A stretch of DNA of 12,913 bases from Clostridia bacterium (GCA_017631775.1 JAGBSQ010000247.1:1-12913); one strand, 5' to 3'. Numbered from the stretch's first letter, positions 1 to 6,218 are shown. Made by a program: numbers and translations. The notes: generated by a model not told the origin, from the sequence alone.

Positions 1-11
1 GCCGAGGGGGG

Positions 12-38
12 CGTGGGGGGTGAGCAGTCACCCCCACG
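12..38. repeat. G/C-rich inverted repeat upstream of rep
   Basis: The left arm CGTGGGGGGTGA (12-23) and right arm TCACCCCCACG (28-38) are complementary apart from one bulged G, with a GCAG loop. No T-run follows on either strand, so it does not look like an intrinsic terminator. A strong hairpin about 60 bases before a rolling-circle rep gene could be part of a double- or single-strand origin. It could also be a structured end of an upstream gene. The pairing is seen directly; the origin role is inference. Confidence 0.55.
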
Positions 39-47
39 ACACAACGG

Positions 48-68
48 CAGTATTACTTGACTAAGTAA
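48..68 (+). other. Candidate replication origin: CAGTATTAC motif plus small inverted repeat
   Basis: CAGTATTAC at 48-56 fits NANTATTAC, the nonanucleotide nicked by Rep at the origins of CRESS-type rolling-circle replicons (between the last T and AC). It overlaps a perfect 6-bp inverted repeat, TTACTT (53-58) and AAGTAA (63-68), with loop GACT. In CRESS origins the nonanucleotide usually sits in the loop of a hairpin; here it sits on the stem's left flank, which weakens the match. The position just upstream of rep is right for an origin. The motif is short and could occur by chance. Confidence 0.3.
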
Positions 69-98
69 CATAAATCGGGAAAGGAGAAAGAAACACGG

Positions 99-893
99 AT
101 GAACTACAAGCATAAGCACATAGCCGACTGGGGAGTGCTACGGGATTTCTGTGGTGCTGGGTTGAAACTAACAACCATCTACAACTATCGCCAGAGAAAC
201 GAAGAAGAACGCAAGATAACACCAAAAGGCGAAGCAGGGAACACCGAGAAACTGGACAACAGTCTTTCACGCACCAAGAACCGCATCTTTGAACTTGCGC
301 TTTGCAATCCGTGGGAATGGTTTGCCACCCTCACGCTCTCTCCCGAAAAGTATGACCGCCATGACCTCGAAAGGTATAGAAAAGACCTCTCTCAATTCGT
401 GCGCGATTACCGAAAGAAAACAGGTCACCAAGTAAAGTATTTGCTCATTCCCGAACATCACCAAGACGGCAGTTGGCACATGCACGGCTTTTTCATGGGT
501 TTGCCAGCCGAAGAACTCCATGCCTTTACCATTGACGAGCATTTGCCGTACCACATCTTGGAGCGCATCAAAGAGGGGAAGCAAGTTTTCACTTGGGAAG
601 CCTACGCAAAGAAATTCGGTTTTGCCAATCTCGAGGAAATTCGCAACCAACAAGCCGCCAGCCGATATATCACAAAGTACATCACCAAGGAAGCAATGAA
701 CACCATCACAGAACTGAATGCACACGCTTTTTTTGCTTCCAAAGGTCTGCAATCTGCCGTGATAGCGTGCAAGGACATACTCACGCATGAACTGGAATCT
801 CCCGACTATGAAAACGAATACCTTGCCACCAAGTGGTTTGCCAATGAAGAATATGACACCGCACTTTCTTACTTTGAGGGGGTGATGACTTGA
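99..893 (+). CDS. HUH-type rolling-circle replication initiator (Rep)
   Basis: This 264-aa protein carries the three motifs of HUH nickases. Motif I is FATLTL at residues 75-80. Motif II is WHMHGF, with metal-binding H127 and H129. Motif III is YITKYITK at 190-197, offering Y190 or Y194 as the nucleophile and nearby lysines. Such proteins nick one strand at an origin hairpin, stay covalently bound to the 5' end, and start rolling-circle replication. No helicase domain follows the nickase, so host helicase is presumably used. The closest family by motif layout is the G2P/ORF2-type Rep of filamentous phages and related small elements; full CRESS Reps carry an SF3 helicase. The start is ATG 99, with AGGAG at 82-86, a rather long spacing of 12. 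The last bases overlap the integrase start, so the two genes are probably co-transcribed. The family is confident; the parent element type is not. Confidence 0.82.
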   Translation: MNYKHKHIADWGVLRDFCGAGLKLTTIYNYRQRNEEERKITPKGEAGNTEKLDNSLSRTKNRIFELALCNPWEWFATLTLSPEKYDRHDLERYRKDLSQFVRDYRKKTGHQVKYLLIPEHHQDGSWHMHGFFMGLPAEELHAFTIDEHLPYHILERIKEGKQVFTWEAYAKKFGFANLEEIRNQQAASRYITKYITKEAMNTITELNAHAFFASKGLQSAVIACKDILTHELESPDYENEYLATKWFANEEYDTALSYFEGVMT

Positions 894-1855
894 CGATAAA
901 AGAATACCTCACCGACTGGCACAACAGCCGCGAGGTCTTGCTCAAAAAATCCACTTTCGAAGCAGAGGGAATCTATCTCACCAAGCACATCATCCCATAC
1001 TTTGCAGAGGTTTGTCCCGAACTGGAAAACCTAAAGCCCGTGATGGTACAGAACTATACGCGCACCAAGTTGAAAGGTGGCAGAATGGACGGACAAAGCG
1101 GCGGGCTTTCGTTGGTATCCGTTCGCAAGCATTTTGCAATACTCAAACAAGCCCTTGACGAGGCGGTGATGCTGGAATACCTCGACCACAACCCAGCCGC
1201 CTCTGTGAGGCTTCCAAAGCGTTCTACGGCTGCCGTGGCTCAAAGAACTGTCTTCTTAACCACAGAGGAAGCCCAGCGGCTTCTTGACGGCATCAAAGAG
1301 CATTCCATCTATCCAGCGGTCGCATTGGCTCTCTTGTACGGCTTGCGACGTTCGGAAGTGCTGGGCTTGCGTTGGGATGCAATCAACTTTGACCGTGGAA
1401 CGATTACGATATGCCACACAGTCGTGAAGAATTTGACAGTAAGAGCAAGCGACACGACCAAAACAGAGAACAGCCGAAGAACTTTCCAAATGCTCCCCGA
1501 GGTGCGGAGTATGTTGGAAGACCTCAAAGCGAAAAGCCCCAAGGGCAGTCAATACCTATTCTGCCATGATGACGGAAGCGTGTGGAGACCTGATTGCCTT
1601 ACACGCACATTCCAGCGGCAGTTAAAACGGCTTGAATTGCCTCAAATGCGCTTCCATGATTTGCGGCACTCCACCGCATCAATACTATTTGACCGTGGCT
1701 GGTCGCTCGAAGATGTGAAAAACTGGCTTGGTCACGCAGATATAGAAACCACCTCAAACATCTATCTACACTATGGTAGGACGCGCAAGGTTTTACTTGC
1801 CAATGACCTTGTAGGTATGCTTGATTTGGTGCAAAATACACAAAAAAGCCTATGA
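890..1855 (+). CDS. Tyrosine recombinase / site-specific integrase
   Basis: A complete 321-aa phage-type integrase. The N-terminal SAM-like core-binding domain spans roughly residues 1-105 and the catalytic domain follows. All catalytic residues are visible: R153 in GLRRSEVLGLRW, K191 in the beta-hairpin KTENSRRT, H256 and R259 in FHDLRHS, H282 in LGHADIETT, and nucleophile Y292 in NIYLHY. It would integrate and excise the element by strand exchange at att sites, probably the tRNA-Pro 3' end 27 bases past its stop codon. The start is TTG at 890, overlapping the rep stop codon (TTGA) and preceded by GAGGGGGTG at 876-884, which suggests translational coupling to rep. There is no N-terminal arm-binding domain of the lambda type. 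The stop codon lies inside the terminator stem that follows. Confidence 0.95.
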   Translation: MTIKEYLTDWHNSREVLLKKSTFEAEGIYLTKHIIPYFAEVCPELENLKPVMVQNYTRTKLKGGRMDGQSGGLSLVSVRKHFAILKQALDEAVMLEYLDHNPAASVRLPKRSTAAVAQRTVFLTTEEAQRLLDGIKEHSIYPAVALALLYGLRRSEVLGLRWDAINFDRGTITICHTVVKNLTVRASDTTKTENSRRTFQMLPEVRSMLEDLKAKSPKGSQYLFCHDDGSVWRPDCLTRTFQRQLKRLELPQMRFHDLRHSTASILFDRGWSLEDVKNWLGHADIETTSNIYLHYGRTRKVLLANDLVGMLDLVQNTQKSL

Positions 1856-1881
1856 ACTCTTGCGAGAACATAGGCTTTTTT
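1842..1881. terminator. Bidirectional intrinsic terminator between int and tRNA-Pro
   Basis: AAAAAAGCCTATG (1842-1854) pairs perfectly with CATAGGCTTTTTT (1869-1881) over 13 bp, with a 14-base loop. It has a T-run on the plus strand and, by symmetry, on the minus strand. It can end int transcription rightwards and tRNA transcription leftwards. It contains the int stop codon and reaches the last base of the tRNA CCA end. Confidence 0.88.
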
Positions 1882-1909
1882 TGGTCTGAGTGACAAGACT
1901 TGAACTTGC
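1882..1909. other. Putative attachment site (att) in the tRNA-Pro 3' end
   Basis: Tyrosine recombinases often use the T-arm and acceptor 3' strand of a tRNA as att core, and this integrase gene ends 27 bases away, pointing at it. The span given covers CCA, the acceptor 3' strand and the T-arm. The exact core cannot be set because the partner repeat is outside the window. This is inference from position. Confidence 0.45.
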
Positions 1910-1957
1910 GGCCTCTACCACCCCAAGGTAGCGCGCTACCAGCTGCGCCACACCCAG
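1882..1957 (-). tRNA. tRNA-Pro (anticodon GGG), CCA encoded
   Basis: On the minus strand the cloverleaf is complete. The acceptor stem is CTGGGTG with CACTCAG (one G-U pair). The D-arm is GCGC/GCGC around AGCTGGTA. The anticodon stem CTACC/GGTAG holds loop TTGGGGT, giving anticodon GGG, which reads CCC and CCU. A 5-base variable loop follows. The T-stem GCAAG/CTTGT holds loop TTCAAGT. Then comes discriminator A and an encoded CCA at 1884-1882. Total length is 76 nt. It lies directly against the mobile element, and its 3' half is the probable att core, so the present 3' end may be supplied by the element. Its promoter and the shared terminator are both visible. Confidence 0.95.
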
Positions 1958-1960
1958 ATC

Positions 1961-1980
1961 GTCCACCCTATCGGGTCGAC
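1961..1980 (-). repeat. Imperfect hairpin in the pre-tRNA leader
   Basis: On the minus strand GTCGACCC and GGGTGGAC pair at 7 of 8 positions around a GATA loop. The hairpin lies between the promoter -10 and the mature tRNA 5' end, so it would occupy nearly all of the short 5' leader that RNase P removes. It may be a folding or processing aid, or chance. Confidence 0.4.
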
Positions 1981-1986
1981 CTTAAT

Positions 1987-2015
1987 ATTATAGCACACAG
2001 TTTTTTGTTTGTCAA
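1987..2015 (-). promoter_or_regulatory. Consensus SigA-type promoter of tRNA-Pro
   Basis: On the minus strand the -35 is TTGACA (2015-2010) and the -10 is TATAAT (1992-1987), both perfect, with a 17-base spacer. Transcription would start near 1980, about 22 bases before the tRNA. Just upstream (2017-2035) is a perfect A/T inverted repeat, TCTTTTTTT and AAAAAAAGA around one base, which could act as an UP element. This is as strong as a vegetative promoter can look, as expected for a tRNA gene. Confidence 0.9.
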
Positions 2016-2050
2016 GTCTTTTTTTGAAAAAAAGAGAAGAATTTTCTTAT

Positions 2051-3024
2051 CTATTTTAACAGGCCTATGATTGCGGCGCAGGCGGCTGTTTGAATGAGCT
2101 TTGCGGCAAGGTAGGGGCGCAGGGAAATATCCTGCTCATCGCAAAGTGAAAGCATTTGGCAATGGACCGAAAGACCCGACCAACCCACGGCGGCTCCCGT
2201 CAAATTTTTGCGAATCGCTCATTGGGGAGTTTTGCGGCCGCGCTTGTTCCGCCCGAAATTTCGAGAAGGCTTGAGAGCATGGCGTGTATCGTTTTGTTCG
2301 CCGCAAGCCCCTCAAACACCATGTCGACCGTTCCCGAAAGTGTTGCAAAAAAGGTCACGTATGCGCAAATGAGCAAGGTATTTTTTGTCGCGTTTCGAAT
2401 GGCATCGGGGAACATTTTTGCATCAAATCGAATTTTTGGCGGTGCTGATTTTTTGGTGATGGGCAGCTGTTTTTTTCTTGCTTTTTGCAGGGCGTATAGC
2501 AAAATTCCGCTCAACAGTGCTGATAAAACCGCTACCGAATAAAGAAGAAGGCCGAATTTTGTGTCCTTCCAAAGTGTTACCCCAACGGTGCTGACAAGAA
2601 AAGCCGCCGATGGAATAGAGGAGCAAGCCACCGCGCGTTCGCATTCGGTCTTGTCTGTTTTGCCGTTCTTGTATGAGAGAATGGCGCACCGGGCCCCTAT
2701 GGGAAAGCCGCACAAAAGCCCCAAAATAACGGAGCTTGCGCCTGCCGGCGGAAGGCCGAGGAGTTTTCCCAAAGGGCGTGCGAGGGGAGCGAGGATCCAT
2801 TCTCCTGCGCCGCTTGCAACGAGCAGCTCGGATATGACCATGAAAGGGAAGAGAGAGGGGACGACTGCGTGCGCACAAAGCTTGAGTCCTTCGCGCATGA
2901 ATTGGGTGGCGATATCTGCGCGGCGAAGCATTAAAAAGAGGCAGAAGAAGAGCAAAAGCGAGAGGCAAACGTCTCCCGGTTTTATTCCTACTGCCTTTTT
3001 TGTGTGCGCAAGTTGTGCTGTCAT
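2051..3024 (-). pseudogene. ylbJ: ylbJ-like sporulation membrane protein, frameshifted
   Basis: This is a multi-pass membrane protein of the nucleoside-recognition (Gate) fold, resembling YlbJ, which is needed for spore cortex formation in Bacillus. The start is ATG at 3024-3022 with AAGGAGA six bases upstream. Recognisable segments are VVPSLFPFMVISELL, the Gly/Pro-rich GLLCGFPIGARCAIL, and several hydrophobic helices. The reading frame stops at TGA 2202-2200 after 274 codons. The expected C-terminus continues at once in another frame, beginning LTGAAVGWSGLSVHCQ and ending KLIQTAACAAIIGLLK at a TAG (2053-2051). One base added near 2203-2211, where the plus strand reads CAAATTTTTGCG, would restore a 324-aa protein. 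That is shorter than the roughly 400 aa of B. subtilis YlbJ. The break may be a real mutation or a homopolymer sequencing or assembly error. The gene is divergent from yqfC, with 92 bases between. Confidence 0.8.
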
Positions 3025-3116
3025 TTTGCTTCTCCTTGTTGCATAAAATAGGTGATAATACAAGTTACGCGCGTGGGAGTTGTTTTATTCCGCGCGCTCA
3101 AAGGGAGGGCGTAAAA

Positions 3117-3449
3117 ATGGCACAAAACGAACAACGTGATGCAAAAAACGGCAAAAAAACGATGTTTTCTTTGCGCGAAAAAGATCTTTTTTGCACCGAC
3201 AGCATCCTTTTGCAGGGCGGCCACGGTGCGGTGCTTTACGGTTGTGAACGCATTTTATTTTATGGGAGAGAGCGCATTTGCTTTTCTATGAAAGGCCGTT
3301 CGGTCTCGGTATTCGGCAAAGACCTTTGTTGTACGGTCTTCTCGCCCGTGAGTGTGAGCATTCAGGGGGAGATCGCGGGGGTTCAGTATTGCTCTTGCGA
3401 TTACTCGGGCAGATGTGATGCGGTCTTGGGAGAGGAGGGCAAATCATGA
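3117..3449 (+). CDS. yqfC: YqfC-type sporulation protein (YabP/YqfC family)
   Basis: A 110-aa protein. Its central part (about residues 22-92) follows the YqfC/YabP pattern of short beta strands: LYGCERILFYG, then ERICFSMKGRSVSVFGKDL, then FSPVSVSIQGEIAGVQY. The B. subtilis homologue is a small sporulation protein made in the mother cell; its biochemical role is not established. ATG 3117 is chosen because GGGAGG lies just upstream and in-frame upstream codons do not look like protein. The stop codon overlaps the yqfD start (ATGA), and yqfC-yqfD adjacency is conserved in spore formers, which supports the call. The C-terminal tail is rich in Cys (YCSCDYSGRC), unusual compared with the Bacillus protein as I recall it. 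I found no convincing promoter of any sigma class in the 92 bases upstream. That gap carries two CGCGCG blocks (3068-3073, 3091-3096) that could pair. Confidence 0.8.
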   Translation: MAQNEQRDAKNGKKTMFSLREKDLFCTDSILLQGGHGAVLYGCERILFYGRERICFSMKGRSVSVFGKDLCCTVFSPVSVSIQGEIAGVQYCSCDYSGRCDAVLGEEGKS

Positions 3450-4639
3450 GCTTGGCGCTGTTTTTGAGGGGGAGTTGTCAAGTCTTGGTTCCCGCACGTT
3501 TTCGTACAGAGACGATGAATTTGTGTATGCAACAAGGGCTGCAGTATGCAAATTTTGTGTGGTGTGAGGATGGCAGTGTTTGCTTTTGGTGTGCGGTGTC
3601 GGCGGCTCGGCGCTTTCTTTCGGCTTGCCGCACAAGGGGGATCGATGTCAAAATTGTTGCTCGTCGGGGACTTTCACATCTCTTTGAAAAGATTGCGGGG
3701 CGCGCAGGCCTTTTGGTGGGTGCCGCGTTGGCGGTGGTGTTGATGGTTTTATCCGGCCTTTTTGTATGGGACGTGCAGGTGAGCGGAAACGTGGCTCTGA
3801 GTGAGGGAGAGGTGATTGAAGAGCTGCAAAAATGCGGTTTTGGCGTGGGGAGTTATTTGCCGAATTTGCAGGTGCGAGAGGTTGAAAACCGTGTTCTCAT
3901 GGCATCGGAAGGCATCGGCTGGATCTCTATCAACGTGGTGGGAACCGTGGCACGTGTGCAGGTTATCGAGCATATCGAAGGGGAAGCTGAAGGTGAAGAT
4001 CCTCTTTTGGGCAAGTTACCGGCAAACCTTGTTGCCACGTGTGACGGACAGATCGAATATCTTGAGCTTTACCGCGGCAACGCTGTTGTAAAGGTTGGGC
4101 AATCGGTCAAGGCGGGGGAGCTTCTTGTCAGCGGTTTGTATGACACCCCAACGGGCGGCTTTCGTTTTACGCGTGCCGCCGGACATGTAATGGCGCGCAC
4201 CGAGCGCACCGTGCAGGTCGAAATTCCGCTTTTGTATGAGGAAAAAGTTTATGAGGCATCTTTTTTGCAGGAGGTCGAGGTCTGCTTTTTCAATTTTTCG
4301 CAAAAAATTTTCAAAAACAGTAGAAATTCCGATATATTATGTGATATAATAAAATATAATACTTATTTAGGACGGCTTGGTAACAACCGACTCCCCGTGT
4401 CGCTCTCTCGCACAGAGGTGCGCCCGTATCATTGGCAGGAGCGAACGAGGACTCACGAGGAGGCTTTGGCGCTTTGCTATGAGGAGCTTGCAGAGGAATT
4501 GTCCACGCTTTCGGGCGAGGTACAGCTTTTGCAAAAGGAGATCGTTACCGAGGTAAGGGAGGACCGTGTTATTCTCACCTGCACCGTCACCTGCATTGAG
4601 AACATTGCTCGCGTGCAGGAGTTTGAAATTGTTCAGTAA
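3446..4639 (+). CDS. yqfD: YqfD sporulation protein
   Basis: At 397 aa this matches the length of B. subtilis YqfD (about 398), a membrane protein of mid-to-late sporulation. The N-terminal about 85 residues are cytoplasmic. One transmembrane segment follows at about 88-108 (LLVGAALAVVLMVLSGLFVW). The C-terminal domain, probably on the outer or intermembrane side, begins DVQVSGNVALSEGEVIEEL and includes GIGWISINVVGTVARVQV. The start is ATG 3446, overlapping the yqfC stop, with AGGAGGGC at 3433-3440. Codons around residues 290-308 (4315-4370) are strikingly AT-rich, with clustered ATA and TTA codons unlike the rest of the gene, and contain two TATAAT strings. Position between yqfC and phoH is the conserved order, so the identity is secure. 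Confidence 0.88.
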   Translation: MSLALFLRGSCQVLVPARFRTETMNLCMQQGLQYANFVWCEDGSVCFWCAVSAARRFLSACRTRGIDVKIVARRGLSHLFEKIAGRAGLLVGAALAVVLMVLSGLFVWDVQVSGNVALSEGEVIEELQKCGFGVGSYLPNLQVREVENRVLMASEGIGWISINVVGTVARVQVIEHIEGEAEGEDPLLGKLPANLVATCDGQIEYLELYRGNAVVKVGQSVKAGELLVSGLYDTPTGGFRFTRAAGHVMARTERTVQVEIPLLYEEKVYEASFLQEVEVCFFNFSQKIFKNSRNSDILCDIIKYNTYLGRLGNNRLPVSLSRTEVRPYHWQERTRTHEEALALCYEELAEELSTLSGEVQLLQKEIVTEVREDRVILTCTVTCIENIARVQEFEIVQ

Positions 4640-4656
4640 GCGTTGAAAGGAATTCT

Positions 4657-5703
4657 ATGAACCGCAAGATCATTCGTATGGAACACATCGGTGCCACCGC
4701 CAAAATTTTTGGCAACTGCGATAGCAACGCGCACCGCATCGAAAAACAGTTTGGCGTCACTCTCCGCAATCGCGAGACCGAGGCCGGGGACTCGATTATC
4801 ATTGAGGGTGAGAACGAGGAAATGCTGAATGCCGCCGCCGATTGTGTGGCATATCTGCACGATCTCTCTTCTAAAACCGAGGTCATCACCGAGCAATCTC
4901 TGCAATACGCCATCGATATGATCGCAGGCGGACAGACCAAGGAGCTTGCCTCCCTTGGTGATGCTTGCATTTGCATTACCACACGCGGCAAGCCCATCAA
5001 GGCAAAAACGGTTGGTCAGCAGCAGTACATTGATTCCATTCGAAAAAACACCATTGTGCTTGGCGTTGGCCCTGCCGGAACGGGTAAGACCTTCCTCGCG
5101 GTTGCCATGGCGGTCAAGGCCCTGCGAGAGAAGCAGGTAACACGTATCATTCTCACGCGTCCCGCGATCGAAGCCGGCGAAAAGCTTGGCTTTTTGCCCG
5201 GTGACCTGCAAAGCAAAATCGACCCCTATCTGCGCCCCCTTTACGATGCGCTTTATGAGATGCTCGGTGCCGAGACCTATCAACGCCTGCAAGAAAAGGG
5301 AACCATCGAAATCGCCCCCTTGGCGTATATGAGAGGACGTACCTTGGACGATTCCTTTATCATTCTTGACGAAGCGCAAAATGCTACCCCCGAACAGATG
5401 AAAATGTTTTTGACACGTCTTGGCTTTAACTCCAAAGCAGTCGTTACGGGTGACCTGACACAAACCGACCTGCCCAAGGGTCAAAAGAGCGGTCTTGCAA
5501 CCGTTGTCAAAATCCTTGATGGCATTGACGATATCGGTATTCACTACTTTAACGAGCGTGACGTTGTTCGTCACCGTCTCGTGCAAAAAATCATTCAAGC
5601 CTACGAAAAATACGATAGAGAGCTCGCACGTCGCGAGGCGGAACGCCGTGCCGCAGTACAGCAAAAGCTGCGTGCCGAAAAAATTGAAAAGAATACAAAG
5701 TGA
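4657..5703 (+). CDS. phoH: PhoH-family P-loop ATPase
   Basis: A 348-aa cytoplasmic ATPase of the PhoH-like family, which is linked by genomic context and fold to RNA metabolism. The Walker A motif GPAGTGKT is at residues 138-145 and Walker B FIILDEAQN at 234-242. The sensor-like segment AVVTGDLTQTDLP is at 261-273. Residues 1-70 form the N-terminal domain typical of this subfamily, including EGENEEMLNAAADCV. The charged C-terminal tail, rich in Arg, Glu and Lys, is probably helical. AAAGGA lies about six bases before ATG 4657. The gene sits directly before ybeY, a widespread pairing. In B. subtilis pgpH (yqfF) lies between the two; it is missing here. The exact biological substrate of PhoH proteins is not settled. 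Confidence 0.94.
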   Translation: MNRKIIRMEHIGATAKIFGNCDSNAHRIEKQFGVTLRNRETEAGDSIIIEGENEEMLNAAADCVAYLHDLSSKTEVITEQSLQYAIDMIAGGQTKELASLGDACICITTRGKPIKAKTVGQQQYIDSIRKNTIVLGVGPAGTGKTFLAVAMAVKALREKQVTRIILTRPAIEAGEKLGFLPGDLQSKIDPYLRPLYDALYEMLGAETYQRLQEKGTIEIAPLAYMRGRTLDDSFIILDEAQNATPEQMKMFLTRLGFNSKAVVTGDLTQTDLPKGQKSGLATVVKILDGIDDIGIHYFNERDVVRHRLVQKIIQAYEKYDRELARREAERRAAVQQKLRAEKIEKNTK

Positions 5704-5711
5704 GGTTTATT

Positions 5712-6215
5712 ATGAACAGAAAAATGAATTTGCGCATTTATTTTGACAACCATCAGGACAAGCTCCCCTTGACCTATCGTCTCAAAATGCTCGTTCGCGA
5801 AGCTGTTGAAGCCACCCTCGATTACGAGCAATTCGGCAACCCTGCCGAGGTTTCGGTTACCTTTGTAGACAATACCGAAATTAAAGATTTGAACAAAAAG
5901 TTCCGCAGCATCAATAAGGCAACCGACGTGCTTTCTTTCCCGCTCTTCGACTACGAGGGCGAGAGCGAGGAGCCTCCGGTTGACGAAATGCTTGGTATGC
6001 TCGGTGATATCGTTCTCTCCTTGGAGCAAGCAGAGCTGCAAGCAAAAGAGTACGGCCACAGCTTTGAGCGCGAGGTCGCATTCCTTACCGTGCACTCCAT
6101 GCTGCACCTGTTGGGCTATGACCACGAAACCGGTGAGGAGGACGAGGCAGATATGCGCCGCCGCCAAAGCGCCGTTATGGATTTGATGGGGCTCACCGTT
6201 AAAACGGAGGCATAA
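5712..6215 (+). CDS. ybeY: Endoribonuclease YbeY (rRNA maturation factor)
   Basis: A 167-aa zinc-dependent endoribonuclease that acts in 16S rRNA 3'-end maturation and ribosome quality control. The metal-binding signature HSMLHLLGYDH gives H128, H132 and H138, and the family segment TDVLSFPL is at 71-78. Length is normal for the family. ATG 5712 is preferred over the in-frame GTG at 5700. The GTG overlaps the phoH stop and has no well-placed ribosome site, while GTGAGG lies about six bases before the ATG. Co-localisation with phoH upstream and era downstream puts three ribosome- or RNA-maturation genes in one transcription unit. Confidence 0.96.
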   Translation: MNRKMNLRIYFDNHQDKLPLTYRLKMLVREAVEATLDYEQFGNPAEVSVTFVDNTEIKDLNKKFRSINKATDVLSFPLFDYEGESEEPPVDEMLGMLGDIVLSLEQAELQAKEYGHSFEREVAFLTVHSMLHLLGYDHETGEEDEADMRRRQSAVMDLMGLTVKTEA

Positions 6216-6218
6216 GAG

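Larger units (their letters stand above)
1..1884. mobile_element. Right end of an integrated rolling-circle-type element at tRNA-Pro (partial)
   Basis: A HUH replication initiator and a tyrosine recombinase lie together and end directly against the 3' end of a tRNA gene, the classic arrangement of an element integrated into a tRNA. The element's left end and any cargo lie outside the window. The first 98 bases contain no copy of the tRNA 3' end, so the second att site must be further left. From known families, it could be an integrative plasmid, an integrated filamentous (inovirus-like) phage, or a small mobilisable element. The window has no coat, Zot-like ATPase or relaxase gene to decide between these. 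The boundary at 1884 is inferred from the tRNA 3' end; the true crossover may lie a few dozen bases inside the tRNA. Confidence 0.65.

Noticed and set aside
99..893. Rep as a Y1 transposase of IS200/IS605 or a plasmid relaxase
   Set aside because: It shares the HUH motif, but the length, the FATLTL and YITKYITK motifs and the paired integrase suit a rolling-circle initiator. No TnpB, subterminal transposon hairpins or relaxase-type triple-His motif are seen.
2200..2215. Programmed -1 ribosomal frameshift as the explanation for ylbJ
   Set aside because: The direction would fit, but the zero-frame codons AAA ATT do not make a proper X-XXY-YYZ slippery heptamer, and no conserved recoding is known in this family. 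A plain indel or sequencing error is simpler.
2156..3046. Plus-strand open frames across the ylbJ region
   Set aside because: The minus strand gives clear membrane helices and a good ribosome site. The plus-strand frames are low-complexity mirrors, and the region is explained by ylbJ with a frameshift.
3036..3060. A SigA promoter for yqfC using GATAAT near 3054-3059
   Set aside because: No -35 lies at an acceptable distance; the TTGTTG at 3036-3041 leaves a spacer of only 12 bases.
4633..5664. Long minus-strand open frame opposite phoH (similar ones lie opposite ybeY and era)
   Set aside because: These are mirror frames of strongly biased coding sequence; they have no convincing ribosome site or family motif and cover genes with complete catalytic motifs.
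5700..5711. GTG 5700 as the ybeY start
   Set aside because: It overlaps the phoH stop, adds only four residues and lacks a well-placed ribosome site; ATG 5712 has GTGAGG at good distance.
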